The position numbers and the translations under genes were made by a program. Positions 30,701 to 41,313 of a DNA stretch of 64,000 nucleotides are shown here, piece by piece (the first letter of the stretch is position 1; each line of letters begins with the position of its first letter). The stretch lies in contig JANHCV010000003.1 in NCBI GenBank assembly GCA_025594325.1, positions 496,001 to 560,000 of the forward strand, in the 5' to 3' direction. Under the pieces are notes generated by a model that saw only the letters and a program-made list of their open reading frames with translations, made no database searches and had not been told where the DNA came from. The DNA comes from Blastocladiella emersonii ATCC 22665. Its lineage: Eukaryota > Blastocladiomycota > Blastocladiomycetes > Blastocladiales > Blastocladiaceae.

Positions 30701-31493
30701 CGCTCTTGGAACCGCGACGGTTCGACCGCGGCCGCGGCCGACGGCGGCCGACCCCCGCCGAATCGGATTCTTCGCGATGCGCATCATGTATTTATATAAG
30801 TGCCTAAAACGTTCACCTTGCGTCAACGTGCCATGTCACATTGGTCGGATCAGAGTATTCTGCTGTGCTGTCTGCCGCTTGGTTCCATCGCCCTCCCTCA
30901 AGCGAGACTGCAACGCGCGTCCCGTGGCCCTGCTCCCATGTCCGTTGGCCATTATCATTATCATCATCATTCATCATCCATCATCCATCATGCGCTTCCA
31001 CTCGCTCTCGTGTCGCCGTCGCTGGACGACCATCTCCAAGCTGGCTACTTGGTCAACGCGGCCATCATCATCACCGTCGTCGATTGCCATGGGTTTGTTT
31101 CCGCTTTCAGCTACTTCCGCTCCTTGACATGCGCGACGCGACCATCGTGGCCGCGGCGGACGGCCATCCATGATCACGGCGCAGCGCGGTGATTCTGATG
31201 GACCGGACAAAGGCTGCCGTGGCCATACTACTTTTTGAGTCAGTCTTCCATGTATCTATCGTCACTCATCGCCGCGATATACAGTGAACATGGTGGGGTA
31301 TGGGTGCAAGAAAGCGAGGAGAGGGTTGGGTGAACAAGTGGGTGGTGCTAGTCGAGGGGAAATAGAAGGAGAGAAGAAGTCACACGGGTCCCGCGCGCAG
31401 CGAGACGACGGTCGGCGGCCGGCCGGCGGCCATCGTCGTGGTCGCGTCGCGTCGCGTCGCGTCGCGCCGTTGTTGGCCTTGGAGATGCAGCGC
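30701..31493. other. Intergenic region after the minisatellite
   Basis: Holds a TATA-like stretch (TTTATATAAG near 30788-30798, plus strand), ATC-rich repeats (about 30953-30992) and GTCGC pentamer repeats (about 31440-31468). Only short ORFs occur, and none is supported. Confidence 0.45.
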
Positions 31494-32841
31494 TCACAAC
31501 GGCGGCCGCAACGTAGATGTCGACAGGTCCGTCGAGTCTGACGGAAGTCGCGGCCGCGCGAGAGGATGATGCCGATGTTGGGCGGGTCGCGGTGGCCGAA
31601 GTGCGGCGAGGAGACCGTCGGGATGCAGATACGGGGTGCCGGTGGCAGGGTCGCGGTATAGGGGTCGAGACGGCAGCGGGACGACGGCGCGAGGTGGCGG
31701 CGGAACGACGGCGCGAGGTGGCGGAGGAGGACGCTGCGGCAGACCAATGACCGTCGGCGTGCGAGCGACCCGAGCGTGCACGGGTGCCGGCGGTGCGACT
31801 GGAAGAGGAAGCACGGGCGCCGGCGGCGGCGCGATCGGTGCCGCCGAAACAGGACGACCTTCTTGAGCGGGCGCGGGTGTCGGCGCAGCTGTCGTGCCGC
31901 CCGTCGTCGTCGTCGCGGTCGGCGGCGGCAGCGGCGGCAGCGCAACGTTCCACGTTGGCCGGAGAACGTAGCGGACCTGCTCTTCATGACGCCGTTGCTG
32001 GCCGGTAGCGGCAGGTGCCGGCTGCGGCATCGAGAACGGGCAGCGCCGCAGCACGTCGCGCACGTCGCCGCTCGTGTCCGCGTGCATGATGCACTCGAGG
32101 TACCCGGGGAACTTGCGGAGGACCTTGTCGTCGATGGGCGATGCCGTCGGGTCCATGAGGTCCCACGTCGGGAACACCACCGTGTTGGCGGAGTTGTGGC
32201 GCGTCTTGCTGACCGAGTCGTCGACCATGATGGTCCGGCGCTCGCCAAACTGCGGGTACGCCTTGAAGACCAGGTCGAGCCGCTTGACCGTGGCCCACGC
32301 CTCGGCGCCGGCGCGGCCCTTGTCGCTGTGGCACATCTCGTTACCCCACACGAACAGCAGGCGCTTGGTGAGCTCGACGCCGAGCGCGAGGCAGAGCATC
32401 TCCATCGCGTTGTCGCGGTTGGCCGAGGTCCACACGCCGACCGCAACGTCGGGCCCGTTGAGCAGGAACACGATCATCTCCACGAGCCACGGCCGCGCGA
32501 AGAGCGCTCGTCTCGACCCCACTTCGCCGAGGCAACGTGGGAACGGGCGCGCCGACGGGCGCTGGATCGCGACGGCGGCGGCGCGCTCGGGGCGGGTGGG
32601 CCGGGACACGAGGCACCCGTTGAGGTCTACACACGCGCGTGACGGAGACGAGCTGCGTGGGGTACGGAGCCGAGCAGCGGGCGGAATGCGGAGCGGTGAC
32701 GCGAACGCGAACGCGAACGGGAACACGAGGATGAAGATGGGGAAGAATCGTGGTCGATCGAGTCGTCAGCAATCATCCAGTTGTAGTCGTACAGGAAGCA
32801 GCGCAGCGAGGCAGGGAGAAGGGCTTCGGGTTGATGCTCAT
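31494..32841 (-). CDS. FCP1/NIF-like HAD-fold protein
   Basis: Model exons 32841-32793 and 32626-31494 give 393 residues; the first exon is tentative. The central ~180 residues match the FCP1 homology (NIF) fold of CTD phosphatases: a first motif xLNGCLV, a second motif VGVWTSANRDNAMEML, and a third region RRTIMVDDSVSKTRHNSANTVVFP with the conserved Asp pair. The last ~170 residues are Pro-rich. In active members motif I is DxDGT. Here the second Asp is Asn, and with the exon join given the first becomes Tyr (a different donor supplying G would restore Asp). It may be inactive or poorly active. The intron is 166 nt. Fold assignment is good; start and activity are uncertain. Confidence 0.65.
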
Positions 32842-33321
32842 GCAGCGACAAACGAACGAAGCTCGGTACGAACCAAACACGACCAGGTACCGCTTGTTCT
32901 CTGCATTACCACAAGGACGAGCCTCACCTCACCTTCCGCTGGATTGTTCGGGCCGGTCCTCATCAACTGACTCGTTCATGAGGGTTGTTGCGCAAGCTAT
33001 CCGCACACGCACACGACGCACACGAGCGCGACGCGTCGTCGCAGTTCGTCCCTCGTGGACGCGCTGCGCCACTCAGCTGATGAGTCGTTGATTGGCAGGG
33101 TCTGGCCTTGGCTTGGTGGCGCTGCTCGCCGAGCCGGCCAACGACGTCGTCGGTCACCTTCCGCGCTCCTCCAGGGTTGCAAAGCAACCGAGCAGCTCAA
33201 CAGGCAGGGGACAGGAAAGAGATTGAGGGGGAGGAAAATTGTACATTGATAAACATCACACGAGCGAGCGACCCGGGACGGCGACGTCACTGACGATCAC
33301 TGACCCACACACAGACACACC
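32842..33321. other. Intergenic spacer
   Basis: 480 bp between the HAD gene start and the C2 gene stop, both on the minus strand. It should contain the HAD promoter. I saw no TATA box and no supported ORF. Confidence 0.45.
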
Positions 33322-33984
33322 TTACTCGAGGGGCGTGAAGACGACGTGGACCTCGCCCGAGATCTTGCCCTCCTCGTCGCGGAGCTCGAGCCACTTGTCG
33401 TCGAGGTTACCCTGGCGCAGGGTCGAGAGCTGGTAGGTGGTGCGGCCGATCTCCTGGCTCGGGAGGATGTTATCGTACTCCCAGAGTGCGAGACAGATGT
33501 CGCGGTCCTGGTCGTCGATGGCCATGTCCATCTGGGCGTTGAGGCGCGGGTTGGTGCCGACGTTCTCGTAGACCTGGGTCTTGTGCTTCTTCTCGCCGAC
33601 CCAGATCTTGCAGTACACGTCGTAGGAGGCCGTGATCTTGTTGACGCGCACGTCCTTGAGGTTGCGGGCCTCGACAATGTTGATGTTGACGCGGCGCAGC
33701 TTGAAGTTGTTCTGCACGGGCGCGGCGGGCTGGTGGCACTGCTGCTGCTGCTGGGGCTGCTGCTGGTACTGGGGCTGCTGGGGCTGGCCGTACGACGGGC
33801 CGGGCGCGGGCTGGTACGACGGGCCGGGGGCCGGCTGGTACTGCTGCTGCTGCTGGGGCGCCTGGTAGCCCTGGCCCGAGGTCATGGCGGCGTGCTGCTT
33901 CTGCAGGTTGATGAGGTCCTGCTCGGCCTTGAGCACGGCCTGGATCTGCTCCTGGTGGCGGCGCATGTTGTCCTCGTACGACAT
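33322..33984 (-). CDS. Small C2-domain protein
   Basis: Single exon of 220 residues. A short N-terminal helical segment (MRRHQEQIQAVLKAEQDLINLQKQH) is followed by a Gln/Pro-rich linker with two YQPAPGPSY repeats. A C2 domain occupies about residues 95-217 (FKLRRVNINIVEARNLKDV..., YDVYCKIWVGEKKHKTQ..., WEYDNILPSQEIGRTTYQLSTL..., GKISGEVHVVFTPLE). C2 domains bind membranes or proteins, often with Ca2+; the usual loop Asp residues are only partly evident, so Ca2+ dependence is uncertain. The strong TATA promoter, same type as ferritin's, suggests high expression. Specific function unknown. Confidence 0.85.
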   Translation of the reverse strand: MSYEDNMRRHQEQIQAVLKAEQDLINLQKQHAAMTSGQGYQAPQQQQQYQPAPGPSYQPAPGPSYGQPQQPQYQQQPQQQQQCHQPAAPVQNNFKLRRVNINIVEARNLKDVRVNKITASYDVYCKIWVGEKKHKTQVYENVGTNPRLNAQMDMAIDDQDRDICLALWEYDNILPSQEIGRTTYQLSTLRQGNLDDKWLELRDEEGKISGEVHVVFTPLE

Positions 33985-34513
33985 GCTAGTTGATGATGGA
34001 GGGGGAGGGGAGCGGGGTGGCGGGGTCAGCCGGGGGCTCGAGCTCGCGGTCTAGTTCATCAGAGTAGCATCATCATCCATACTTGATGGTGTTGGTGGTG
34101 GGGTTTACGAAGGTGGGAGCAAGGGAGCAAGGACCTGTGGACAGCAGCACTTGGGGAGAGAGGGGGACCCGGCCCTCTTTATAGTCCGACCTCGGCGATG
34201 CAGCGAAGCCAAGTCGGCGGCTTGCGCGTTCGACGGCGGCGCGTGGCGAAGCCCATTTTCGGGCTCCCGTTGCGGCATGCGCCCTTGTGTGGAGCGGCCC
34301 ACAGGTGGCGCGTGAAAGATTTATCGATGGCCATCGAAATAGAAGGCTAACGCGAAACGCGTCGCGTCGCCGTGCCGTCCTGCTCGCGCGCCGCCCCAAC
34401 CGTCCCTGCCCTCACGAACGAACCAACGCGCACGCTGCACGCATCGTGACGCACGCCCACTTCATGCATCACGTCGCCCGCTGAGGCCCCGCACACCTTC
34501 TTGCACCATTATC
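33985..34513. other. Divergent promoter region (C2 / F-BAR)
   Basis: 529 bp head-to-head spacer. It contains the minus-strand TATA box of the C2 gene, and no gene was seen. Confidence 0.5.
34161..34183 (-). promoter_or_regulatory. TATA core promoter of the C2 gene
   Basis: TATAAA (34183-34178) on the minus strand is followed by GAGGGCCGGGTCCCC and a CT tract. It lies about 195 bp upstream of the ATG, and the layout is shared with ferritin. Confidence 0.65.
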
Positions 34514-36218
34514 ATGGCCGCCGCCGTCGAGCCGGGCCGCGTGCCGCCCGCCGTGGCCGGCCGCCACTTTGCCGCGCTGTACATGTCGCTCGAGGACAAG
34601 GGGTACAAGCAGGTCGTCGACCGGCTGCGCGGCGGCAAGCACACGGCCAAGCAGTTTGCCGAGTTTGTCGCCGCGCGGATCGCGCTCGCCGGCGACAACG
34701 TGCTGCGGCTGACCAAGATGGCCAAGATCCTCGACAACGAGGATATCGGGTACGCGATCACGAGCGTTACCTGTCGCACTGTTCTCGGCTGACCCCCGAT
34801 CCGGCGTGACCAGAACGACGAGCGCCGCCATGACCGCCGTCAAGGCCGAGACCGAGGCGCAGGCGCGCGCGCACGACGAGTTCCGGGGCGCGCTCAAGGA
34901 GCAGGTCGAGAAACCGCTCGGCGACCTGATCGCGCGGCAGAAGCAGGTCCGCGAAGCGCACCTCGCGACGGCCGAGCGCAACATGAAGGCGCGGGCGACG
35001 GCGCAGCAGCACTACCTGCGTGTGCGCGACAAGTACAACTCGCGCAACGCCGAGACGGTCGCGCTGCGGGAGACGGCGCGCACCAAGTACGGGCGCGAGC
35101 AGGAGAAGGCGGCGCAGCGGCTCACGAAACTCGAGGCCACGCTCAAGACGCTCGAGACCGAGTACCTGCAGGCGCACGAGCAGTTGGGGTCGGCGAACCG
35201 CACGTGGGAGGCCGACTGGGCGAAATCGCTCGCCGAGCTCGAGCAGCTCGAGGTCGACCGCATGGACGCGCTCCGCATCTACGGCGCCCGGTACGCGCAC
35301 GCCGCGCGCGAGCTCGCCGTCAAGGAGGCCGAGAGCGTCGACCGCTCGCTCGCCGGCGTATCCGCTATCCACCCGACCGGCGACCTCTTCACCTTTGTCC
35401 ACTCGCTCAACCTCGCCACCGACGACCTCACCGAGTCCACGGGCCCGCTCTCGCCGTCGTCCACCAACCCGGACCTCGCGGGCGCCGCCGCTGCGTCCGC
35501 GGGCAACTCGCCACCACGCGGCGCTTCCGCCTTCGTCCCCGTGCCCGAACCACAATACCCGCCGCCGCCACCGCTCGGCACGCAGTCCACGGGCGGCGCA
35601 CCTCCCGCGTCGGCGCACGCGACCGGCGCCAGTAGCTCCGACCCGACGATGCGCGTGCTCGGCAGCCAGATCGCCGCCATGGACATGACGGGCGGGCTCG
35701 CGGGCGGGCTGCAGCCTGCGCACCCGCCGGACGCGTCGTTTGGCCCCGCGTCGGCGGGGATCCTCGCGATGCCGAGCCCCGAGTCGGCCGCCGCCGCGAT
35801 CGCCGCGGGCAACGTCCCTCCGCCGTACTCGCTCGTTACTGGCCGCCTCACGGGCCAGCCAACAGGCGGGATGTCCAACTCGATGTCGGCGCCGTCGCTC
35901 CTCGAGCCCGCGGCAACCGGCGCCTCGACCTCCGGCGGCGTCGTGGTCGCGGACGGCGGCGCGGCGGCCGTCGAGATGGACATCATGGACGCGTCGGTGC
36001 CGCAGCCCGTGCTTCTGGTCGCCGTGGCGCGGTTCGCGTACCGGGCGACGATCCCCGAGGAGCTCAGCTTCGAGGCGGGCCAGGAGCTCCCGATCCTCGC
36101 GACGCACGAGGACGGGTGGTGGATCGCTGAGACGGCGAGCGATCCGGCGTTCCCCGGGATCCGGAGGCGCGGGCTCGTGCCGAGCAACTTTCTATCCGTG
36201 TCGTCGACGGCGACGTGA
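34514..36218 (+). CDS. F-BAR and SH3 domain protein
   Basis: Exons 34514-34749 and 34814-36218 give 546 residues. The donor GTACGC inside an ATC-GG codon pair (phase 2) and acceptor GACCAG give ILDNEDIGTTSAAMTAVKAE, which is uninterrupted helix. Residues ~15-300 are mostly charged helix with the F-BAR layout: a conserved start (HFAALYMSLEDKGYKQV), AHDEFRGAL...VEKPL, and long coiled-coil helices. A Ser/Pro/Gly-rich linker follows, and a C-terminal SH3 domain (about 480-540: VARFAYRATIPEELSFEAGQELPIL...DGWWIAE...GLVPSNFLSV). F-BAR/SH3 proteins bend membranes and recruit actin regulators in endocytosis and cytokinesis. Which paralogue (Bzz1-, Cdc15- or PACSIN-like) cannot be settled. Confidence 0.85.
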
Positions 36219-36299
36219 TGGGTCGGGCGGCGGGAATGAAATGGGATGGATTAAAGACTGGGTACACGGCGGGGAGGGGAAGGGAGAAGCGGGGTCGGG

Positions 36300-37177
36300 T
36301 CAGAGGACCGACAGGCTGGCGTTGGACCGCAGCCCTGGCTTGTCCGCGGCGCGCGTCGGGTTGCGGATCACGGCCAGGACCGTGCTCTTGGCCAGCTTGC
36401 GGTACGTGCCGCGCTCGTTGACGATCATCCACCACTATGCGAGGGCCACACACGCGTCAGCATCCCGCACCGCCCGCCCTGCAGCAGCAGCGCGCGTACC
36501 CCAAACAAGAAAAAGTCAGCGGGCTTCCACACCGAGACCCATCCCGCGATCGTGAGCAGGTTGCCGCCGAGCGTGGCCCACAGCGACACGGACTGCAGGA
36601 TCGCGGCCACGAACAGGCACAGCGTCAGGAACAGCAGGCCGATGAGCAGGCACGTCTGCTGCACCTGCAGCTCGCGGCGCAGCCGCTGCGTGCACTCCCG
36701 GTCGAGCCGCTCAAAATACGCGTGGATCGCCTACATGATATGCGGGCGAGTGAGTCGCGTGGCGAGGGGAGCGGAGGGATGCGAGGGAAGCGAACCTCCT
36801 CCATGTTCTCCATGGTCGTCTCGAACCCGTGCGGCGAGTAGTCGTACATGTCCTTGCTGGCGCAGTGCATCGGGTCAGCGTCACTCGTCGCGATGCTCAG
36901 CGAACGGCGTACCTCGGGACATGCAGCTCGATGACATACGACGGCACGCTTGGCGCCTCACGCGCCGTGTCCAGGACTACCGCGTCCATGACGGTCAGCT
37001 CGGACTCGAGCCATGCATGCGAGAACAAGAGTACGGACTGTACTGTGCGGCGGCCGGGTCGAGGTCCTGCTCGTAGTACGGCGCCGGGTCGAACGTATTG
37101 AACAGCTGCTGCGGCCGCCGCAGCCGAACGTGGATCATGAGCGGCTCCGCTGGCCGGCGCCAGAAGAAGAGATGCAT
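36300..37177 (-). CDS. Two-TM membrane protein of a bacterial-type unknown family
   Basis: Five small exons (37177-37039, 36976-36913, 36856-36796, 36730-36500, 36434-36300) give 209 residues. The joins recover a continuous pattern: MIHVRLRRPQQLFNTFDPAPYYEQDLD, then QYILDTAREAPSVPSYVIELHVP, then a segment around a helix (AIHAYFERLDRECTQRLRREL), two membrane helices (LLIGLLFLTLCLFVAAIL and ATLGGNLLTIAGWVSVW) and a basic tail (WWMIVNERGTYRKLAK). From memory this layout, with DP-P-ERDLD, a helical AIH-FF segment, GW-VSMWRP and WWP-RRE---Y--L, is that of a bacterial family of unknown function about 200 residues long. Function unknown; location is presumably membrane. A horizontal origin is possible but not shown. 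Confidence 0.72.
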
Positions 37178-37456
37178 GGTGACTACGTGGATGTTACATG
37201 AGGTGCCCGATTCGTTGAGGGAGCGAAGGAGGCTTAGCCCGCCGGCCGATCCGCGCGCCGCGAGCGAGACGCGTCGACGCGCCGCGCAGCGCAACGGCGC
37301 ACGTGAGATCTGCTGACGCCGTCGACACGCCACTCCTTGCGCGCTGCTCGCTCACCGCTGTCGTGTCGAGTCGGGCACGCGTGCCTCACCGCGCCATCAC
37401 ACCCCACGAACGACGCATACGCAACGTAACGCTAAACCACGCATCAACACCACGCA

Positions 37457-37852
37457 ATGGGCCGTCTCCGCAAGAAGCGCAACCACCACGGGATCCGCGA
37501 CATCAAGCGCAAGGTGTCGACCAAGAACCGGACCAAGGACCTGGACCAGATCGTGGTTGACCTGGAGCCGGCCAACGCCGTCAAGCTGGCCAACCAGGAG
37601 TTTGACCTCGACCTGCCGGGCCAGGGCCAGCACTACTGCATCGAGTGCGCGCGCTACTTTGTCAACGACCTGTCCCTGCAGGAGCACACCAAGAGCAAGA
37701 TCCACCGCCGCCGGTTGAAGGAGATCAAGTTCGGCGCCTTCTCGCAGGAGGAGGCCGAGGCCGCCGTCGGCCTCAAGACCGATAACGGCCCGCGGAGCCG
37801 TGGCGCCGCGGCGGCCGTCGTCGATGTCGCCATGGACACGGCGCAGGCGTGA
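37457..37852 (+). CDS. BUD20: Bud20/ZNF593-type C2H2 zinc-finger protein
   Basis: Single exon of 131 residues, the usual size for the family. It begins MGRLRKKRNHHGIRDIKRK, the basic N-terminal signature of Bud20/ZNF593. A single zinc finger follows with the long C-x2-C-x12-H-x5-H spacing (YCIECARYFVNDLSLQEHTKSKIHRRRLKEI). Bud20 is a shuttling factor that joins pre-60S ribosomal particles and helps export them from the nucleus. It is divergent from the two-TM gene, with 279 bp between start codons. Confidence 0.93.
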   Translation: MGRLRKKRNHHGIRDIKRKVSTKNRTKDLDQIVVDLEPANAVKLANQEFDLDLPGQGQHYCIECARYFVNDLSLQEHTKSKIHRRRLKEIKFGAFSQEEAEAAVGLKTDNGPRSRGAAAAVVDVAMDTAQA

Positions 37853-38127
37853 GCACGCGGCTGTCTCGTTCCCTCTCACTTGTATAATACGTTCTTCTCT
37901 CCACCCTCGTCCTTGATAAATTAGTACCCTGTCCACCATCGCTTGACTCGACTCGCGACCAACGAACGCATCGATGAGCGTGGCTCGCAGCGATTGACCG
38001 ACCGATGCGCACAACGAAGCGACTCAAAGAAACCGAGGCGAGAAGAGGCGGGAGATGATCGTTGCTGTGAAAAAAAAAAGTGTATAACCAACCCCCATCC
38101 CTCAAAACTACACGCCGACCAGCCGAC

Positions 38128-40854
38128 TCAGTTCCGCGACCGCTTGGTGCCCTCGTTCGAGTCGACGTCGGCCGAGGCACGCTTGGTACCGGCGCCCGCG
38201 AGCGGTGCGGGGCGGCCGGTGCCGAGCGAGTACTGGAGCTTGACGTCGTAGATTTCGTTGGTGCGCTCGTTCTTGGCCTGGATCGTGATCTCCGAGTTGC
38301 CGAACTGCACCGAGATCTGGATCGGGTACTCGTTGATGGACCGCGTGCGGTCGAGGTTGAGCGGCACCATGATCTCGCCGAGCTGCTGGCACCCCTCCTC
38401 GTCCGTGAACCGGGGCTCGGGCGACGACGTGGCGAAGAGCGTGAGGCGGATCGACATGGACCAGATGGCGGGCGGGTAGTAGGTGCGCTTGACCACCTTG
38501 TCCACGTCAATCGCGTCGCCGACCGCCACGAGCTTGTCGAACTTGTCCTCGACCATCCACGTGCGCTGGTACTCGTCCCACGACTTGCGCTCCTCGGGGA
38601 ACGACTCGTCCCAGTACCCGCGCACCGCGAGCCCGTACGTGAGGCGCATGCGGCGCGCCGCAATCACCTCCGGGTGCAGCCCGTAGTACACGGCGCCCTT
38701 GACGACCGACGCGCCCGGGTCGTTGGGGCAGAACACCTCGATGCCGCGCGGCTCGAACTTGCCGCGCACGCGGTTGATGAGCAGCTGCGACTCGTTGAAC
38801 CCGCCGACGCACAGGATCTTGTCCACCTTCTTGTTGCCGCACCGGCCCAGCATCTCCTCGGCCAGGTCCTCGATCGAGCTGACCACGGGCTCGAAGATGG
38901 CGAGCATGCGCGCCGAGGGCAGCAGCACCACGTCGTCCCACCCGTCCTGCGCGTCGGCGAGCTTCTGCTTGGCCTCGTCCGACATGGCGGCGAGCATCTT
39001 GGGCGGGATCGGGATCGAGTCGGCCTCCTCCGAGTCCGGGTTGGCGCCCGTGTACGCGCGCTTGATCACCTCCCACGCGCTGTGCACCACCATGAGCTCG
39101 TCGGGCCGCTCCGTGCGCGCCGTCTCGTATACGTCCTCGCCCACCATCTCCTTGAAGTAGTTGTTGAACTCGTCGTCGACGAAGGTCGAACCGCACGACC
39201 GGCCTTGGTGGGCGTGTGCGAGTGATCAGCGACAGTCGCGGGGACGAGCACAACGAGGAGAAGTGGCGTACCGAGACCAGGCGCAACCTCGCGGAACCGC
39301 ATCGAGCCGAGATCGTCGACCACCACCTCGTGCACCGTGAGATCGACGGTACCGCCACCTAGATACGGGTCAAGCAGGAGCGCGAGCGACGAGAGCGGGA
39401 TCGGGATCGGGTGAGAAGGTCGGGACGGTGACAAGCGGGGAACGAGCGAGCGAGATATGGGTGCGGGGCGGGTGGGAGGGCAAGTACGGCAGCAGCAGCA
39501 GCAATCGAGCAGCGGAGACCTGATCCACGAGATTGCGCGCGCGCCAGGAGCAGCTAGTTCGCCGAGACGACGACGCACGCTGATCGACACGACCAGGGTG
39601 TTCCCGTCGTCTGCGGCAGGGAGGCCTAGTTCGAGCCGAAGGAGAGGAGCGAGCGAGGGAGGGAGGGGGTCGAGAGCGTCGATGCAAGACACCGTCCGCG
39701 ACGAGTCGCGGGAGTCAAGCGGGACAGCAGCTCGAAGCGATGTGATGCGAGGCGAGGGAGCGGCAGCCGGGGGTCGGCGCACAGGCGGATGCTGGCGATG
39801 CAAGGGAGGGAGGGGTGGGGGAGAAGAGAAAGTCGAGTCGAGCCGTCGTCGCGAGGACGAACGGTCGCGGGCAAGTACGCGAGCGGGCACCCTCCGAGTG
39901 GCCGATGAGCGAGCGGGCGAACGAGCGCGAGATGTCCATGTCGATGAGCGGAGCGTTGCTACACGTCGAGTGGTCGATGCGGTCGAGTCGAGTCGAAGGC
40001 GGCGGCGGTGGTGCGGCGGGTGGAGGGAGCCGTCGCAGTGTTGACGAGTGCGCCGAGCGGCACCGGCGGCGGCGGCGGCGACGGCAAGGGCGAGAGCGGA
40101 GAGGTTAGCGAGAGAGAGAGGAACGGACCAGCGTCGAGGATCATGAACACCTCGCCGTTCTTGAGCGAGTTGGCGTCCTCGGACTTGATGTGGAGGGCGG
40201 CGGCCTCGGGCTCGAGGATGATGAGCAGGCGCGGGTCCGAGGGGTCGTCGATGATGCCGGCGTAGGCGGCGGCCTTGCGCGTGAGGAACTTTGCCTTGTC
40301 GGTCCACATGGCGGGGACCGTGAGGCACCACTGGACGAGGTCGAGCGAGAACGTCTGGCCGTACTTGGTCGTGAGCGTCGACACCACGTTCTCCTTGAGC
40401 AGCTTGAGGTAGTCGCCGATCATGGCCACGGCGCGGCGGCTGTCGAGCCCGTTGGCGCGCGCATACTCCTCGTCGAGCAGCAGCTTGAACCGCGTCTCGA
40501 GCGCGTGCTTGGCGCGCTCCTGCGGCCGCAGCCGCGCAAACTTCTGCGTCGCCGCGTACCCCCACGCCACGGGCGTGCGGTCCGCGTCGTACAGCAGCGC
40601 CGTCAGCGTCTTCGGGTACGGCCGCGGCTGCTTGTCCCAGTTGTACTGCGCCTCGATCGCCTTCTGGTCGCCCTTGTGGCTGTACGCGAAGCCCGAGTGC
40701 GACGTGCCAAAGTCTGCGTGTCCGCGCGCATCGAGTGCACACATGCTCAGATCGAGTGAGTCGACGATCGCGCGCAAGTGTCTCACAGGAGCGCCCACGC
40801 ACCAATGGCGACGACGTAGCGCGTCTTGTCCTTGGGGTTGGATGTGGTGGTCAT
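38128..40854 (-). CDS. HSPA12-like atypical Hsp70
   Basis: Exons 40854-40803, 40713-40129, 39358-39272 and 39203-38128 give 599 residues. The splice joins rebuild the actin/Hsp70 ATPase motifs: phosphate 1 VVAIDFGTSHSGFAYS (about 14-29), phosphate 2 LDAGGGTVDLTVHEV, and SCGSTFVDDEF; KILCVGGFNESQLL is the adenosine motif. Spacing and motifs such as WCLTVPAMW match HSPA12A/B-type proteins rather than canonical Hsp70. There is no classical substrate-binding domain with EEVD; the C-terminus ends in a short basic tail (GTKRSRN). It is likely an ATP-binding chaperone-like protein; clients unknown. Intron 2 is 770 nt, more than ten times the local norm. A TATA box lies about 70 bp upstream of the ATG. 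Confidence 0.92.
39359..40128 (-). other. Unusually long intron of the HSPA12-like gene
   Basis: 770 nt between the two halves of the phosphate-2 motif (LDAG/GGTVDL). Most other introns in the window are 55-70 nt. It contains a 195-codon antisense ORF that is Arg/Ser/Gly-rich and probably spurious. No RNA gene was recognised. Confidence 0.7.
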
Positions 40855-40920
40855 GGTGCGATAGAGTCAGCGGATCCGACACGATTGCAGGGAGTCGGCA
40901 GGGTAGTCGTATCGAGAGAA

Positions 40921-40926
40921 TTTATA
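40921..40926 (-). promoter_or_regulatory. TATA box of the HSPA12-like gene
   Basis: TATAAA (40926-40921) on the minus strand, about 70 bp upstream of the ATG at 40854. I looked for heat-shock elements (alternating nGAAn/nTTCn) and found none in correct register. Confidence 0.6.
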
Positions 40927-40931
40927 GGGTA

Positions 40932-41313
40932 GAGGGAGAGAGGGGGGAGCGCGGCGGCCAGGGGGTCGCGCTGGGGAGAGTGAGAGTCACGGAAATTCTC
41001 CGAGGCCCCATGGCAACGCCCGAGCCACAAAATAACAAGCACGGTTGCTAGGGAGATCACGTTGGTAATATCTTGTTATTTGATGGTTCTGGCAGGTCAT
41101 TAAGGGGCTGGGTCAGGTGTATTGAAATCAGCTCACGTGGGTCATGTGGCCGAGTGTCCCACGTGGGCAGCCCCGGAACGCGTTCGCGTTTTTTTGCCGG
41201 CGATCCCGACCTGACCTCCGACCTCCGCCAAAGCCCTCGCTCCCTCGCTCTCCCTCATTTGGATCGCTCGCCCAACGATCACCGCTACGAATCAACACCA
41301 CCAGCACAGCACC
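40932..41313. other. Divergent promoter region (HSPA12-like / Mpo1)
   Basis: Head-to-head spacer with an AT-richer island around 41020-41100. It contains no gene. Confidence 0.45.

Noticed and set aside
30066-31127. 353-codon Pro/Ala/His repeat ORF
   Set aside because: It is a product of the 25-bp minisatellite, which keeps all plus-strand frames open; there is no coding signal outside the array.
40980-41010. Possible heat-shock element (GGAAATTCTCC) upstream of the HSPA12-like gene
   Set aside because: The GAA and TTC triplets are spaced by one base rather than two, so it is not a proper nGAAnnTTCn element.
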